64,000 bases of DNA. Origin: Acidiflorens sp963847715 (GTDB taxonomy: Bacteria > Acidobacteriota > Terriglobia > Terriglobales > Acidobacteriaceae). Positions 53,711 through 62,248 of this stretch are shown piece by piece; position 1 is the first letter of the stretch, and the number at the start of each line of letters is the position of its first letter. The notes under the pieces are model-generated. The model was not told the DNA's origin and ran no database searches. It saw only the letters and a list, made by a program, of their open reading frames with translations. The position numbers and the translations under genes were made by a program. The DNA lies in the NCBI GenBank assembly GCA_963847715.1, contig CAWKAZ010000009.1:124001-188000 (forward strand), in the 5' to 3' direction.

Positions 53711-55390
53711 CTACTCCAGTATCATCCCGTCAGGCGTAAACACGGGGAACTGGTCCCACGGCCGCGCGAGTTTCAATTGCTCGATGCCCCCATTTCGGTC
53801 GTAGCCATAAAGAAACAGTCCATAGTTGTAATGCAGAACACGGTCATCAGGTTTTTGCGCAATCGCCCACTGATATTCGGCCGATGTGACGTTCGGGTTC
53901 TCATCCGGAGCCTGCGCCTTGAAAGCCAATCGCAACACCTGGTCTGAATGGTTCAATTGATTCGTGAACGGTGGCTTCTGCAACCGCTGCAGCATCTCAT
54001 TGGCGATACGGGTTTGATCGTGCGGTGTGTAAGCCAGCCGACGCTCACATTCGGCCTCGGACAGAACATCGGCCTCCGAGGCGACGCGCCCGTCGCCAGG
54101 CATTTTGCTCGCAATTTGCACAAACATAGCGCGCGCCAGTTGATAGTTCCCGAGCGGTGTCAGATGCACATGCTCATACACGAGCTCGCTGCCAATGGTC
54201 CCATTGGGGCTCTCCTCGGAGAAAACTGCTTCCGCATCCACGAGTTCCACCCCCGTGACGGAAGATGCGACCGAGCGGTTGATTTCATTAATTCGGCTAT
54301 CGGCACGAAAGCGGAGCGTGTCCAAATCACGAGCGCGAGAAAAATGCTGTGTTGCTCCGGCGTGATCTCCCATCATCGAGAGCGTCCGCGCAATTCGAAA
54401 TTCGAGCTCGGCGTACTGGTCGTCGATCTTCAGCGCTGATTGATACGCCTTAAGAGCCTCGACAGAAGAGCGTGCATTCTCGAGGTCGGCACCTTGCTGT
54501 ACCAGTCCGACCCAGGAGCGCAAATCATCCTGTCCAAGTCCTTCACGATGCATCGAGGCAAACGGCCCACAGTCCTTCAGGTTCGTTGCCACCGTGCTGA
54601 CAATCACCCGCGCCCCCGACCGTCGCGCCACGTCGACCGTATCCCGTAAGTTCGTTTCGAAATTCCGGTACGTGTGCTGCATTAGCGGCGAGCTGGCCGG
54701 GACCTGCTTGTCGAGGAACATCTCCATCCCGCCCCATTCGCGCTTCTGAGCGCCAAGCTTGATCAGGAGCTGTCCGATCCGCGTGGAACGGGCGAAGATG
54801 CTGCTGCGGATCACCGGCATAGTCATCCCGCCCGATGTAAGAGCCGTGCCCGGTCCGTAGGGCCCGACAACCTCGTTATTCCCGGAATAAATGATGAACA
54901 AATCGGGCTGTTGCTTCGCGAGTCCCTCGACAATCGGCAGTAGCACATGGGAATTGATCGCAACGCTGCCGGTGTTCACGACTTCAAACTTCATAGCCGG
55001 GTAGCGTTGCCGCAGCATCACCTCGAGATACCGGCTGAAGGCATAGGCCGGGTCGGGATCGCCCATCGCAGCCGACTCTCCCAACACAAAAATGCGGTAA
55101 GTGCCCGGGTCTTTCCAAGCCGGAATCGCATACGCCTGTGGCGTCTTGATCATGCCAGGAGGAAAAAACGGAGCAGGGAAGAACAGGTTGTAGCAGGCAG
55201 CAGGCTGGCCATGGAGTGTGCAGGTCACGGTTAGGTCAGTTGGGAATCCGACGTTGAACAGGCGCAGCCCTGCTTCGAGCAGGACTATTAACAACGCAGG
55301 AATAAGAATGGCACTTGCCACGCTCGGCGCCCAGTAGCGGCCGCCGTGCGACTGCTCATTTCTTTCCGTTTGAATACTGCTACTGTTCAT
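53711..55390 (-). CDS. SGNH-hydrolase-type protein with TPRs, membrane-anchored
   Basis: The roughly 559-residue protein has one N-terminal membrane helix (about 22-45, SAILIPALLIVLLEAGLRLF). A periplasmic SGNH domain has FVLGESAAMG (Ser), YSGNNEVVG (Gly-Asn) and a C-terminal EHVHLTPLGN (His), with a helical TPR-like region between (about 300-400). Proteins of this kind (AlgJ/AlgX, DltD type) complete acyl transfer with an MBOAT partner. It is convergent with the MBOAT gene with 48 bases between. The start at 55390 is the Met nearest the helix; ribosome site weak. Confidence 0.78.
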   Translation of the reverse strand: MNSSSIQTERNEQSHGGRYWAPSVASAILIPALLIVLLEAGLRLFNVGFPTDLTVTCTLHGQPAACYNLFFPAPFFPPGMIKTPQAYAIPAWKDPGTYRIFVLGESAAMGDPDPAYAFSRYLEVMLRQRYPAMKFEVVNTGSVAINSHVLLPIVEGLAKQQPDLFIIYSGNNEVVGPYGPGTALTSGGMTMPVIRSSIFARSTRIGQLLIKLGAQKREWGGMEMFLDKQVPASSPLMQHTYRNFETNLRDTVDVARRSGARVIVSTVATNLKDCGPFASMHREGLGQDDLRSWVGLVQQGADLENARSSVEALKAYQSALKIDDQYAELEFRIARTLSMMGDHAGATQHFSRARDLDTLRFRADSRINEINRSVASSVTGVELVDAEAVFSEESPNGTIGSELVYEHVHLTPLGNYQLARAMFVQIASKMPGDGRVASEADVLSEAECERRLAYTPHDQTRIANEMLQRLQKPPFTNQLNHSDQVLRLAFKAQAPDENPNVTSAEYQWAIAQKPDDRVLHYNYGLFLYGYDRNGGIEQLKLARPWDQFPVFTPDGMILE

Positions 55391-55930
55391 CGGGTTTATT
55401 GTTGACTGTTGGACTCGAAAACCTTGTCGAGCCTGCACGAAGTATCTTACGTCCCTCACGATTCAGGGCTGGCCCGGATCTGAAATCCGCAGGCCTAACC
55501 GCAGTTTTCAGATCGCAGCGTCCAGCCCCAGTCGGTTTCCCGATCAGGTCAAAACGCTTGTGGCGGCTGACTCACGGACGGGAAAATTCGTTGTACTGGC
55601 CTGAATGCGCAGTTCAAGATACGGATCAGTGCATCAGAACTGCCAAACTCCAGGCTCGAACATGTGGCCGATCGGTCCGTCTTTTCAGTGAGTTAAGATA
55701 ATGGGTCGGCGAGCGAGCAGAGTTCGAAGTACATTTACGGGCATTTCGCCGCGGCAGTGTGTGTTTTGACCCTCCGCATGACGCTCATGTCATCATTCAT
55801 TCCGCGGGCGAGCACTTACTTCGGTACTGCCATTAGCGCCAGAACGTGGCTACCATCGCCGGGTGATGCTTATCACTGAACCACACTGGAACCAACGAGA
55901 TAATTGGAACAGATGTTTTCGGAGTGTGGT
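55391..55930. other. Intergenic region with Crp-controlled promoter
   Basis: This 540-base region between divergent genes holds no convincing reading frame. Its right end has a Crp-type site (55862-55877) and a -10 box GATAAT (55899-55904) for the tetraheme cytochrome gene. Nothing else was recognised. Confidence 0.5.
55862..55904 (+). promoter_or_regulatory. Class II Crp/Fnr-dependent promoter of a tetraheme cytochrome gene
   Basis: GGTGA-TGCTTA-TCACT (55862-55877) has the Crp/Fnr symmetry GTGA-N6-TCAC. The -10 box GATAAT at 55899-55904 predicts a start near 55911, which puts the site centre at about -41.5, exactly the class II activation position. There is no recognisable -35 box, as expected for an activated promoter. 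Confidence 0.65.
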
Positions 55931-56935
55931 ATGCGCTGCTTGAATGGGTCATTGCGCGGGCGCTCATTCTTTTTGCCAAATGCCCGCCGGGTCTTCTACG
56001 TCGCGTCGCCTCTTCTATTCCTTGTGTTTGTGGTGACAGTACAACCTGACGTTTTCGGCCAACCCGGTGACGGCTCGTTTCCTGCGGCAGCGAACATCCT
56101 GGGTCCGCACAATGTGGGAGGCCGGGGCTGCTCGGGCTGTCATACGGCCCATAGTGACTCATCCGCTGCCGCGAAGGACGCAGCGACCGCCTCCCCTGAC
56201 ACGGGAAACGGTGGTGGGGCGCTTTGGGGCCAGGGCGCTGGCCCGACCTATGGCACGACCATTCTTGTAGGTGAATCCGAAAACTACGTTGAGGCTTCTC
56301 CGGAGCGCTACAGAAGCGCAAGCGAGGAAGTCGTCGGCGTGCTGCTATGCCTCAGTTGCCACGACGGCAACTTCACCAAGCAGACCATGATGCCAAGCCA
56401 GTCGTACACGCGAAGAATGGGATTCCTCGGCAGCGGAGATAGGACGCCGATTCCCACGCTTCTCGGGGATGGCTCCTTAGTCAGTGAATACCAGATGGAT
56501 CATCCGCTCGGGCCGGACGCAACGATTACCCTGACCGATGGTCTAAACTTCACCAATGGCGTTTTCTCTGTCGCCCCCAATAGCCCCTACGCGCGCTTCA
56601 TGGAAAACTACGGTTTGCCGCTCCTCGCGCCCGGAACCCGAAAAGTTCCGTACGGCATCAACCAAACTGGGCAACCTTATCTACTGTGTACGACCTGCCA
56701 CAATCAGCACGTGATGTCCTCTTATACATCGACTCCGACTAGCCAGATTGCCGGGGATGGCGGCGGCAACGATTACACGACTTATTTTTTCATCAACGGC
56801 CCTTACAATCCGAAGTTCGATAATGCTCCTGGAACGCGTGCCCCCTCCATGGCACAATTCTGCCGCCAGTGCCATATTGACTTGGCCAATGAAGGCAACA
56901 ACTCGCTGAACGTCCGCACAGCATTTTTTCGATGA
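55931..56935 (+). CDS. Secreted tetraheme cytochrome c
   Basis: The 334-residue product has a signal peptide (LLFLVFVVTVQPDVFGQ) and four CXXCH motifs (CSGCH, CLSCH, CTTCH, CRQCH) spread over 300 residues, with long Gly/Asn/Pro-rich loops. This low heme density suits extracellular or outer-membrane cytochromes. It is paralogous to the gene cut by the right edge: both share PIPTLLG, DHPxG, GxPYVLCTTCHNQHVM-like and TQFCRQCH-like segments. GGAG precedes the ATG at 55931, and the predicted start of transcription lies 20 bases upstream; ATG 55913 is an alternative. It is not in an operon. Confidence 0.9.
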   Translation: MRCLNGSLRGRSFFLPNARRVFYVASPLLFLVFVVTVQPDVFGQPGDGSFPAAANILGPHNVGGRGCSGCHTAHSDSSAAAKDAATASPDTGNGGGALWGQGAGPTYGTTILVGESENYVEASPERYRSASEEVVGVLLCLSCHDGNFTKQTMMPSQSYTRRMGFLGSGDRTPIPTLLGDGSLVSEYQMDHPLGPDATITLTDGLNFTNGVFSVAPNSPYARFMENYGLPLLAPGTRKVPYGINQTGQPYLLCTTCHNQHVMSSYTSTPTSQIAGDGGGNDYTTYFFINGPYNPKFDNAPGTRAPSMAQFCRQCHIDLANEGNNSLNVRTAFFR

Positions 56936-56963
56936 TTGGACGACGAACCGGGAAGGTGAGGTA

Positions 56964-56981
56964 CGCCAGAATGTTCTGGCG
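56964..56981. terminator. Palindrome between convergent cytochrome genes, possible bidirectional terminator
   Basis: CGCCAGAA-TG-TTCTGGCG is a near-perfect palindrome 28 bases after the tetraheme gene's stop, in the gap between two convergent genes. It lacks a strong T run, so termination is only possible. Confidence 0.35.
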
Positions 56982-57054
56982 CGTCTTATGAGTAACGCCC
57001 GACTATCGGAGCGGGCCTAGCCAAGGTTAGTCTTCAGCATTGCCGAGTACCCAC

Positions 57055-58989
57055 CTACTTCGTCCCTCGAACCCTGGGTTTCAACTTTGATGCGCCCGAA
57101 ACAGAACCGTCAGAATTGTGCGCGACTGCGTGACACGTCAGCGTGCACGTACTTGTGGCGCGATTGTAAGCGATGGGAGCGCCGTTGTTCTCGCCAACTA
57201 CGTTCCCGTCAAAATTCACCAGTCGCTCACCAGTGATCGTCGGCGAACTGGCACCCATTCCGTGCGCCGTGTGGCATACCGAGCAACTGAAACCATATTG
57301 CGAGATGTGCAACGCGTGTTGATTAAAACTGTTATTACCTACGACGTTCGTCAGGTCGTGGCACTTGGCGCACATCGCGTACGGCCCGGTGAAGGTCAAG
57401 TCAGGATTCGGAAAGAGGTTTGTCACCAGTCCGCCCGGAGCTGCAGCCTGGCTGAATTGATAGTTGCGTTCCAGGATGTGCGAATTCACCGATCCGTGTG
57501 GACCATTCGGTCCAGAGCCGCCAAATTCGCGGTTATCGTCGCTATTGTGGCAATCGGTACAGAAGATACGCGCGCCGGTGACGCGCGCCGAAGGCAATCC
57601 ATTCTGGTTCATCTCGTTCGCCAGGAGGCTCGGCTGCGCCAGTGGACTCGATCGGTCATGAGTAACCGGGTGACTTGAGGTAGCAGTTGCCGCGAATTCC
57701 GGGATGACGTTCAGTGCGTCGGCGGCGGAGGCAACCCGCACAGGAGCATAGCCGTAGATGATTAGTCGTTGCTTGCCGGTGCTCGTGCCATGGCAGCGCA
57801 GACAATTCTCATACTGGTTGACGGCCGGAGTCAGAACCGTTGTTCCATCAAGCGCGTTAATTCCATTCACTCCCGCCTGCGAAGGACGCAGGGCCGAAGG
57901 CGCGGTGAATTGCGTTGTCTGATTCGACGCATGGGCATTGTGACAATCCACGCACGTGGCGTGACGATTGTTATTGAGCAGTGTTGGCTCGGACGCATCG
58001 TGAAAGTTATTGCCCGCCGGAAGTGGATGGCCTGTCTTCGCTACCTCGGCCATGATGTTTGCCGGCGCCGGCGACAGGTAGGAACCTCCATTGTGGCAGG
58101 TCATGCAGTCCTGCGTCACCGCATCGTTTCCCTGCGCCGGAGGCGTCGCTGGACGCAGCAGTCGTGCGGGAGCGACTGAATCGTGGGACATGTGGCAAGA
58201 GTTGCACGCGTTCACGCCCACCGTTGGATAAGAGCCGACATGACCATCAGGTGAAACCTGGTTTGCAGCGGTCTGATGAATACTTCCTGTAAAACCGGCC
58301 AGGGGATTAATCTGCCCCTGCACGACACGGTTCGGATCGTGACAAGCCAGACACATCTGCGCATTCGAGCTATCGCGCACAAGAAAGTTCTGGGCCACTC
58401 TGTCTATCGCCTGGACGTGCGGGCTGTGGCAGCTCGTGCACTCGATGTTTCCGCCGATCAGTTGTACTGCCCCGCTGGGATCTGCTGTCCTGCCCTGCGA
58501 CGCCAACGAAGCCACCAGGTTGGACGCATCCTTCAGGGGAATGACCAAGCTGAACGGATGGGAGCCGGTCAGCGTGGTTCCAAAGGAATCACTGCTACTG
58601 ATGGAACCGATCATCGGAAGTTGGCCGTAGGCTGCCGACTGTCCAACCCCAACCGTTCCGTCATGACAGCTCAGGCAAAGACTGCTCGTGACCCCGAGCG
58701 TCGGCTGTGTGTTGCCTTGCTCGGAATAGGTCGTGCTCGTGTAGGGGGTGTAGGACGCCTGCGAGAGCTTCTGATTCCAGAGCGGTGAAACTCCGCCCAC
58801 TCCACTGTGAGGTGCGTGACAAAACGTGCAACCCAGGCTACCCTGCGAATAAATCGATGCCCCGCTGCCGGGTGTCAGGTTATGCATGCCCAGCGTATCG
58901 GTAGCGACCCCAGTCTGTGCCCATGGAATTCCTTGTAGCAGCAGAACGACCATCAGGCTCGCACATGCGAGCGACAGTTTTGTTTTCAC
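57055..58989 (-). CDS. 12-heme cytochrome c (11 CXXCH and one CX3CH)
   Basis: The 644-residue protein has a signal peptide (LACASLMVVLLLQGIPWAQ). Eleven CXXCH motifs run from CTFCH to CSVCH, and a last CTLTCH site near the C-terminus has three residues between the cysteines. Several sites carry a further His three residues on (for example CHSPH, CHMSH), likely ligands of neighbouring hemes. There is no C-terminal anchor, so it should be periplasmic or extracellular. It starts with GTG, with GGAGG upstream, and overlaps the NHL gene stop by four bases (GTGA). With barrel and NHL genes it looks like a porin-cytochrome conduit. Confidence 0.9.
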   Translation of the reverse strand: MKTKLSLACASLMVVLLLQGIPWAQTGVATDTLGMHNLTPGSGASIYSQGSLGCTFCHAPHSGVGGVSPLWNQKLSQASYTPYTSTTYSEQGNTQPTLGVTSSLCLSCHDGTVGVGQSAAYGQLPMIGSISSSDSFGTTLTGSHPFSLVIPLKDASNLVASLASQGRTADPSGAVQLIGGNIECTSCHSPHVQAIDRVAQNFLVRDSSNAQMCLACHDPNRVVQGQINPLAGFTGSIHQTAANQVSPDGHVGSYPTVGVNACNSCHMSHDSVAPARLLRPATPPAQGNDAVTQDCMTCHNGGSYLSPAPANIMAEVAKTGHPLPAGNNFHDASEPTLLNNNRHATCVDCHNAHASNQTTQFTAPSALRPSQAGVNGINALDGTTVLTPAVNQYENCLRCHGTSTGKQRLIIYGYAPVRVASAADALNVIPEFAATATSSHPVTHDRSSPLAQPSLLANEMNQNGLPSARVTGARIFCTDCHNSDDNREFGGSGPNGPHGSVNSHILERNYQFSQAAAPGGLVTNLFPNPDLTFTGPYAMCAKCHDLTNVVGNNSFNQHALHISQYGFSCSVCHTAHGMGASSPTITGERLVNFDGNVVGENNGAPIAYNRATSTCTLTCHAVAHNSDGSVSGASKLKPRVRGTK

Positions 58990-60122
58990 TGCTGCCTCCT
59001 ATCCGCCGCCTGCGCGTTTCCGTAATAATGAAATACCTGCACTCGCCGGTTGAATGAGTCGACCACATAGATGCGGTCCTGATTGTCAACTTGCAGGCCG
59101 GTCGGCAATTGGAACATTCCCGGCCCCGTGCCTCGCTGGCCGAAGAAATAGAGCAGTTGGCCTTCGCGATTAAATACCTGCACGATTCCCCACTGTCCAT
59201 CGACAACATAGAGATGGTTCTCGGAGTCGAAGCCAATGCCTTTCGGACGGAACATCCATCCCGCACCGTCCCCCAGTTTGCCGATCGCATAACGGAAGCC
59301 GCCCGATCGATCCAGCACCTGCACGCGGAAATTCATCGCGTCGACCACTACCAAGTCTGTGCCATTCAGCCGCAGTTCCGTCGGGAAATTGAATTCAGCA
59401 TCCCCGGTACCTTGCTTGCCGATTACCTGCAGGATGCTGCCTTGCATGTCCATCATGAAGATCTTGTTGCGCAGCGTATCGGTCACATAGATGTGTTGTG
59501 CAGCGGAATCCACCACGATCCCCGTGGGGCGCTTAAAATATCCTTCGCCACCCTTCAAACTCCCGATTGCCCGTCGGTATTTTCCGTTCGCGTCGAACAC
59601 GAAAATCTTGCCCGTTTGCGAATCGGTGACATAAATATTGTCCTGCGCGTCCACCGCCACGCATTGCGGAGTCAGCATCGGATCCTTGCCCGCATCGCGT
59701 CGCGTAATGAACTTATATTTCTGCTGAGTGAAATCAAAGATGTGCACGCCGCTGGCGGCAACGTCGGTGACGAGTATTCGTCCATGCGAATCCGTGGTGA
59801 TGCTGTAAGGGCTCACCAGATAATGGAAATCGGGCTCTCCCGCGATTACATCCACTACCCGAGTCCAGAAACTTCGTTTTGGCTTAACCTCGCGCTCCAG
59901 GCTGAAGGTGCGCTCATAAGAAAGCTTGCGTCCGCCATCCATCAGAAGATCCGGAGGTGGGGGCGGGCTGAGCACGCTCTTGGTACGTTTGGACGCCCAG
60001 CCTGGTGAAGTCAGCAGGACTGCCAGTAACGTCACGGCCACCCCTGCCCGCAGTCTTTCTCGGCCGGAGGCAGCTCTGCAGCGCGCGAATGTTCTCCGGG
60101 TGGTTAGAAGAAATTGAACCAT
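58986..60122 (-). CDS. Secreted NHL-repeat beta-propeller protein
   Basis: The 378-residue product has an export signal (AGVAVTLLAVLLTSPGWA) and about six NHL units from residue 95 on, each with a core such as GIVVDSAAQHIYVTDT or GLQVDNQDRIYVVDS. The units should close a six-bladed propeller. Its start codon lies inside the end of the barrel gene and its stop overlaps the cytochrome start, so translation is coupled in the order barrel, NHL, cytochrome. A role as scaffold or docking surface for the conduit is inference. Confidence 0.9.
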   Translation of the reverse strand: MVQFLLTTRRTFARCRAASGRERLRAGVAVTLLAVLLTSPGWASKRTKSVLSPPPPPDLLMDGGRKLSYERTFSLEREVKPKRSFWTRVVDVIAGEPDFHYLVSPYSITTDSHGRILVTDVAASGVHIFDFTQQKYKFITRRDAGKDPMLTPQCVAVDAQDNIYVTDSQTGKIFVFDANGKYRRAIGSLKGGEGYFKRPTGIVVDSAAQHIYVTDTLRNKIFMMDMQGSILQVIGKQGTGDAEFNFPTELRLNGTDLVVVDAMNFRVQVLDRSGGFRYAIGKLGDGAGWMFRPKGIGFDSENHLYVVDGQWGIVQVFNREGQLLYFFGQRGTGPGMFQLPTGLQVDNQDRIYVVDSFNRRVQVFHYYGNAQAADRRQQ

Positions 60123-61954
60123 CTGGTCATCCCGACGAAGTATGTCGTGTTATTGACCGGCGCGCCGATAGCACTGATTCCCTGGGTGAAGCGAGTGTAC
60201 CCTGCTTGCAGCCCGATCCTTCTCAGATGGTACTGCATCTGGGCGTTGAAAATCTCCGTGTTGTTGCGCGAATCCGTGGCCGCTAGCGTATTGCTGAGTG
60301 CTCGCGTGAAACTCGCTGCGATCGACAGGCGTTTGATCGGGGTCACCGACAAGCCGCCGCCGTAGCTGTCTCCGCTGAACAGAATCACATTCGAGAGGCC
60401 GGGTGTCGGTGTCGGCGTGATGATTCCGCCTGCACCCAACAAAGAGATTCCGCTCGAGCGCGTATAGAAAGCGTTGGCTGCCACCCGGCGCATGCTGAGC
60501 GAAGTGGAATATCCTTCACTGTGATTGCTGTTCCCGAAGTACTCACTCAATCCGCTGTGGCTTCCGTTGAAACTCGCAATCCATGCCATTCCACCCGGCA
60601 AGCGGCGGCTGATGTTTGCGCTGTACTGATAGTAGGAAGTCGTATACGTCACCAGCAGCGTCTGCACATTTTGCGCATAGCTGACCTGCCCTGACGCCTG
60701 CCAGCGACCGAACTTGTGATACATATTTACGTTGCCGATGAAACCCAGAGCGTTCTGCCCCTGTCCGTTGGAGCTGTCAATTACGGACCCCGAAAACGTG
60801 AACGTGTCCAACAGTCTTTTACCGTAAGTTAAGGTGCCGCTCAAATACTCGCCTGTGTAGCTCTTTCCAAAGTAGGCCTGATCGTAGTAAGTTGCCTGCG
60901 CGCCGCCCGCCAGGAATTTCGTAAACTGGTAGCTGGCGCCTCCACCGGTTGTGTAAGAATGCGATCCGGATCCTACGTTCACTCCCGGTACTGGAATTCC
61001 CCCGGTTTCTGTTTGCGCCAGATACCCGTTCAGGTTGTCGGTGACGTTTTCCGTGACGTTGAAGGCGAACTTCTGCGTGGGATGGAAAGTAGCATTCGCG
61101 GTTTCCGTATTATCCGTGTAGCTTGACACGTCGGCAGTGTTTTCGCCCCCGCCGTTCGTTGCGTAGTTTGTGGTCGCTGATGATCGGTTGTAGTTGACAT
61201 AGAAAGAGCCATGCATCGGGAGAGTGTGTTGTGCTCCCACTCCGAAATCGCGGTTGGATGCATCCTGCGCCTGGGCTTGTTCGCTCAGGAACGATGGGAA
61301 GTTCGTCGAGAAGCTGTTGCGGGTGAAATATGCATTCAGGCGGAAGCCGGCAACAGCATAAGTAGAGTGCACATTGAACAGATGTGTACTGCCATCACTT
61401 TCCTGGTCCGTTCCAAAGAGGGTGCTGTGACCGGATCCTTGCGAGTATCCCACGGCTAGCGTCGGCAAGCCGGGAAGCATCGCACTCCAGTTGACGCCGA
61501 AGCCCTGGCTCTTACCGATCGTCGTGAAGTTCGGCTGACCCGTCAGACCGAGGGTCCCCGTGCTGTTGCGGTCATAGTGATACGTCACCGATCCCGGAAA
61601 ATTGCTGCCGGTAAAAAAGTTTGCTGTGCCGGTGACGCCGCTGGCTCCGGTAATCGATTGATAGCTGGAGTCGTTCCGGGATTGATCGTAGTAGGGGTTG
61701 GCCGTAAACGATAAGAAGTTAGGATTGTAGTAGGAACCGCTGATCCGGCCGTCGAATCCAAAATCCAAGCCATGCGTAGAAGGAATCGCGTCCCCGTAAT
61801 CTCCGGCGTACCCGAACGTGAACAGCCCGCCCGCATTCAATTTGGTATTTTCGCCGATCGAAAGCTGCGATTGTGACTGCTGTTGCTGCTGGGCGGTCGC
61901 CAGTTGCGCCATCACCAGTACCGCCACTGCGATGATGAGTTTTGCAACCTTCAT
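60104..61954 (-). CDS. Outer-membrane beta-barrel protein, putative porin of a cytochrome conduit
   Basis: The roughly 616-residue product has a signal peptide (LIIAVAVLVMAQLATAQ), a Gln/Ser-rich stretch, and then many amphipathic strands alternating with Gly/Asn/Ser-rich turns. It ends in TRWFNFF with the terminal Phe of outer-membrane barrels. Its size is in the range of MtrB/OmbB-type porins that hold a multiheme cytochrome, but no sequence match to those families could be checked. The ATG at 61954 is preferred because the signal peptide starts there. A sigma54-like site lies about 60 bases upstream. Confidence 0.8.
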   Translation of the reverse strand: MKVAKLIIAVAVLVMAQLATAQQQQQSQSQLSIGENTKLNAGGLFTFGYAGDYGDAIPSTHGLDFGFDGRISGSYYNPNFLSFTANPYYDQSRNDSSYQSITGASGVTGTANFFTGSNFPGSVTYHYDRNSTGTLGLTGQPNFTTIGKSQGFGVNWSAMLPGLPTLAVGYSQGSGHSTLFGTDQESDGSTHLFNVHSTYAVAGFRLNAYFTRNSFSTNFPSFLSEQAQAQDASNRDFGVGAQHTLPMHGSFYVNYNRSSATTNYATNGGGENTADVSSYTDNTETANATFHPTQKFAFNVTENVTDNLNGYLAQTETGGIPVPGVNVGSGSHSYTTGGGASYQFTKFLAGGAQATYYDQAYFGKSYTGEYLSGTLTYGKRLLDTFTFSGSVIDSSNGQGQNALGFIGNVNMYHKFGRWQASGQVSYAQNVQTLLVTYTTSYYQYSANISRRLPGGMAWIASFNGSHSGLSEYFGNSNHSEGYSTSLSMRRVAANAFYTRSSGISLLGAGGIITPTPTPGLSNVILFSGDSYGGGLSVTPIKRLSIAASFTRALSNTLAATDSRNNTEIFNAQMQYHLRRIGLQAGYTRFTQGISAIGAPVNNTTYFVGMTRWFNFF

Positions 61955-62012
61955 TGAACCTACTACCTTCCCGCCAGAGGCTTTCAACCCGAGACCCAAC
62001 CTGACCTGATAG

Positions 62013-62031
62013 AGGCACAATCATTGCCAAA
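62013..62031 (-). promoter_or_regulatory. Sigma54-like promoter of the barrel-NHL-cytochrome operon
   Basis: On the minus strand TTTGGCA-N7-GTGCC keeps the invariant GG and GC ten bases apart and matches TTGGCA perfectly; the -12 half is weaker. A start near 62003 gives a leader of about 49 bases before the ATG at 61954. Confidence 0.4.
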
Positions 62032-62110
62032 ATGACCGTCGAATGGGAGTTTGTATGTGTCTGAAAATAAAGCAGCTAAGGGTTGTTTGTCGGGCAGCTT
62101 ATATTTGGGG

Positions 62111-62137
62111 GTGATCTCAGTGCGGGATATCACCCGC
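62111..62137. repeat. 7-bp inverted repeat upstream of the barrel gene
   Basis: GGGTGAT and ATCACCC are perfect inverted copies 13 bases apart, about 160 bases before the barrel start codon. Each arm contains a GTGA/TCAC half-site like those of the Crp sites but with wrong spacing. It could be an upstream activator site for the sigma54-like promoter. Confidence 0.4.
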
Positions 62138-62219
62138 TGGCGGGGTAGAAAGACTCAGGAGTGGGCCCTAACCCTAATGCGCACTTAAGCTTATGATCGA
62201 AACCGTGGAAGACGGGGAG

Positions 62220-62242
62220 GGGCCGGGTAGGACGCCCGGCCC
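62220..62242. terminator. GC-rich hairpin after the PpiC gene
   Basis: GGGCCGGG and CCCGGCCC form an eight-pair stem around a seven-base loop, seven bases past the PpiC stop codon on the minus strand. No T run follows, so it may only weaken readthrough. Confidence 0.4.
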
Positions 62243-62248
62243 TTGAAC

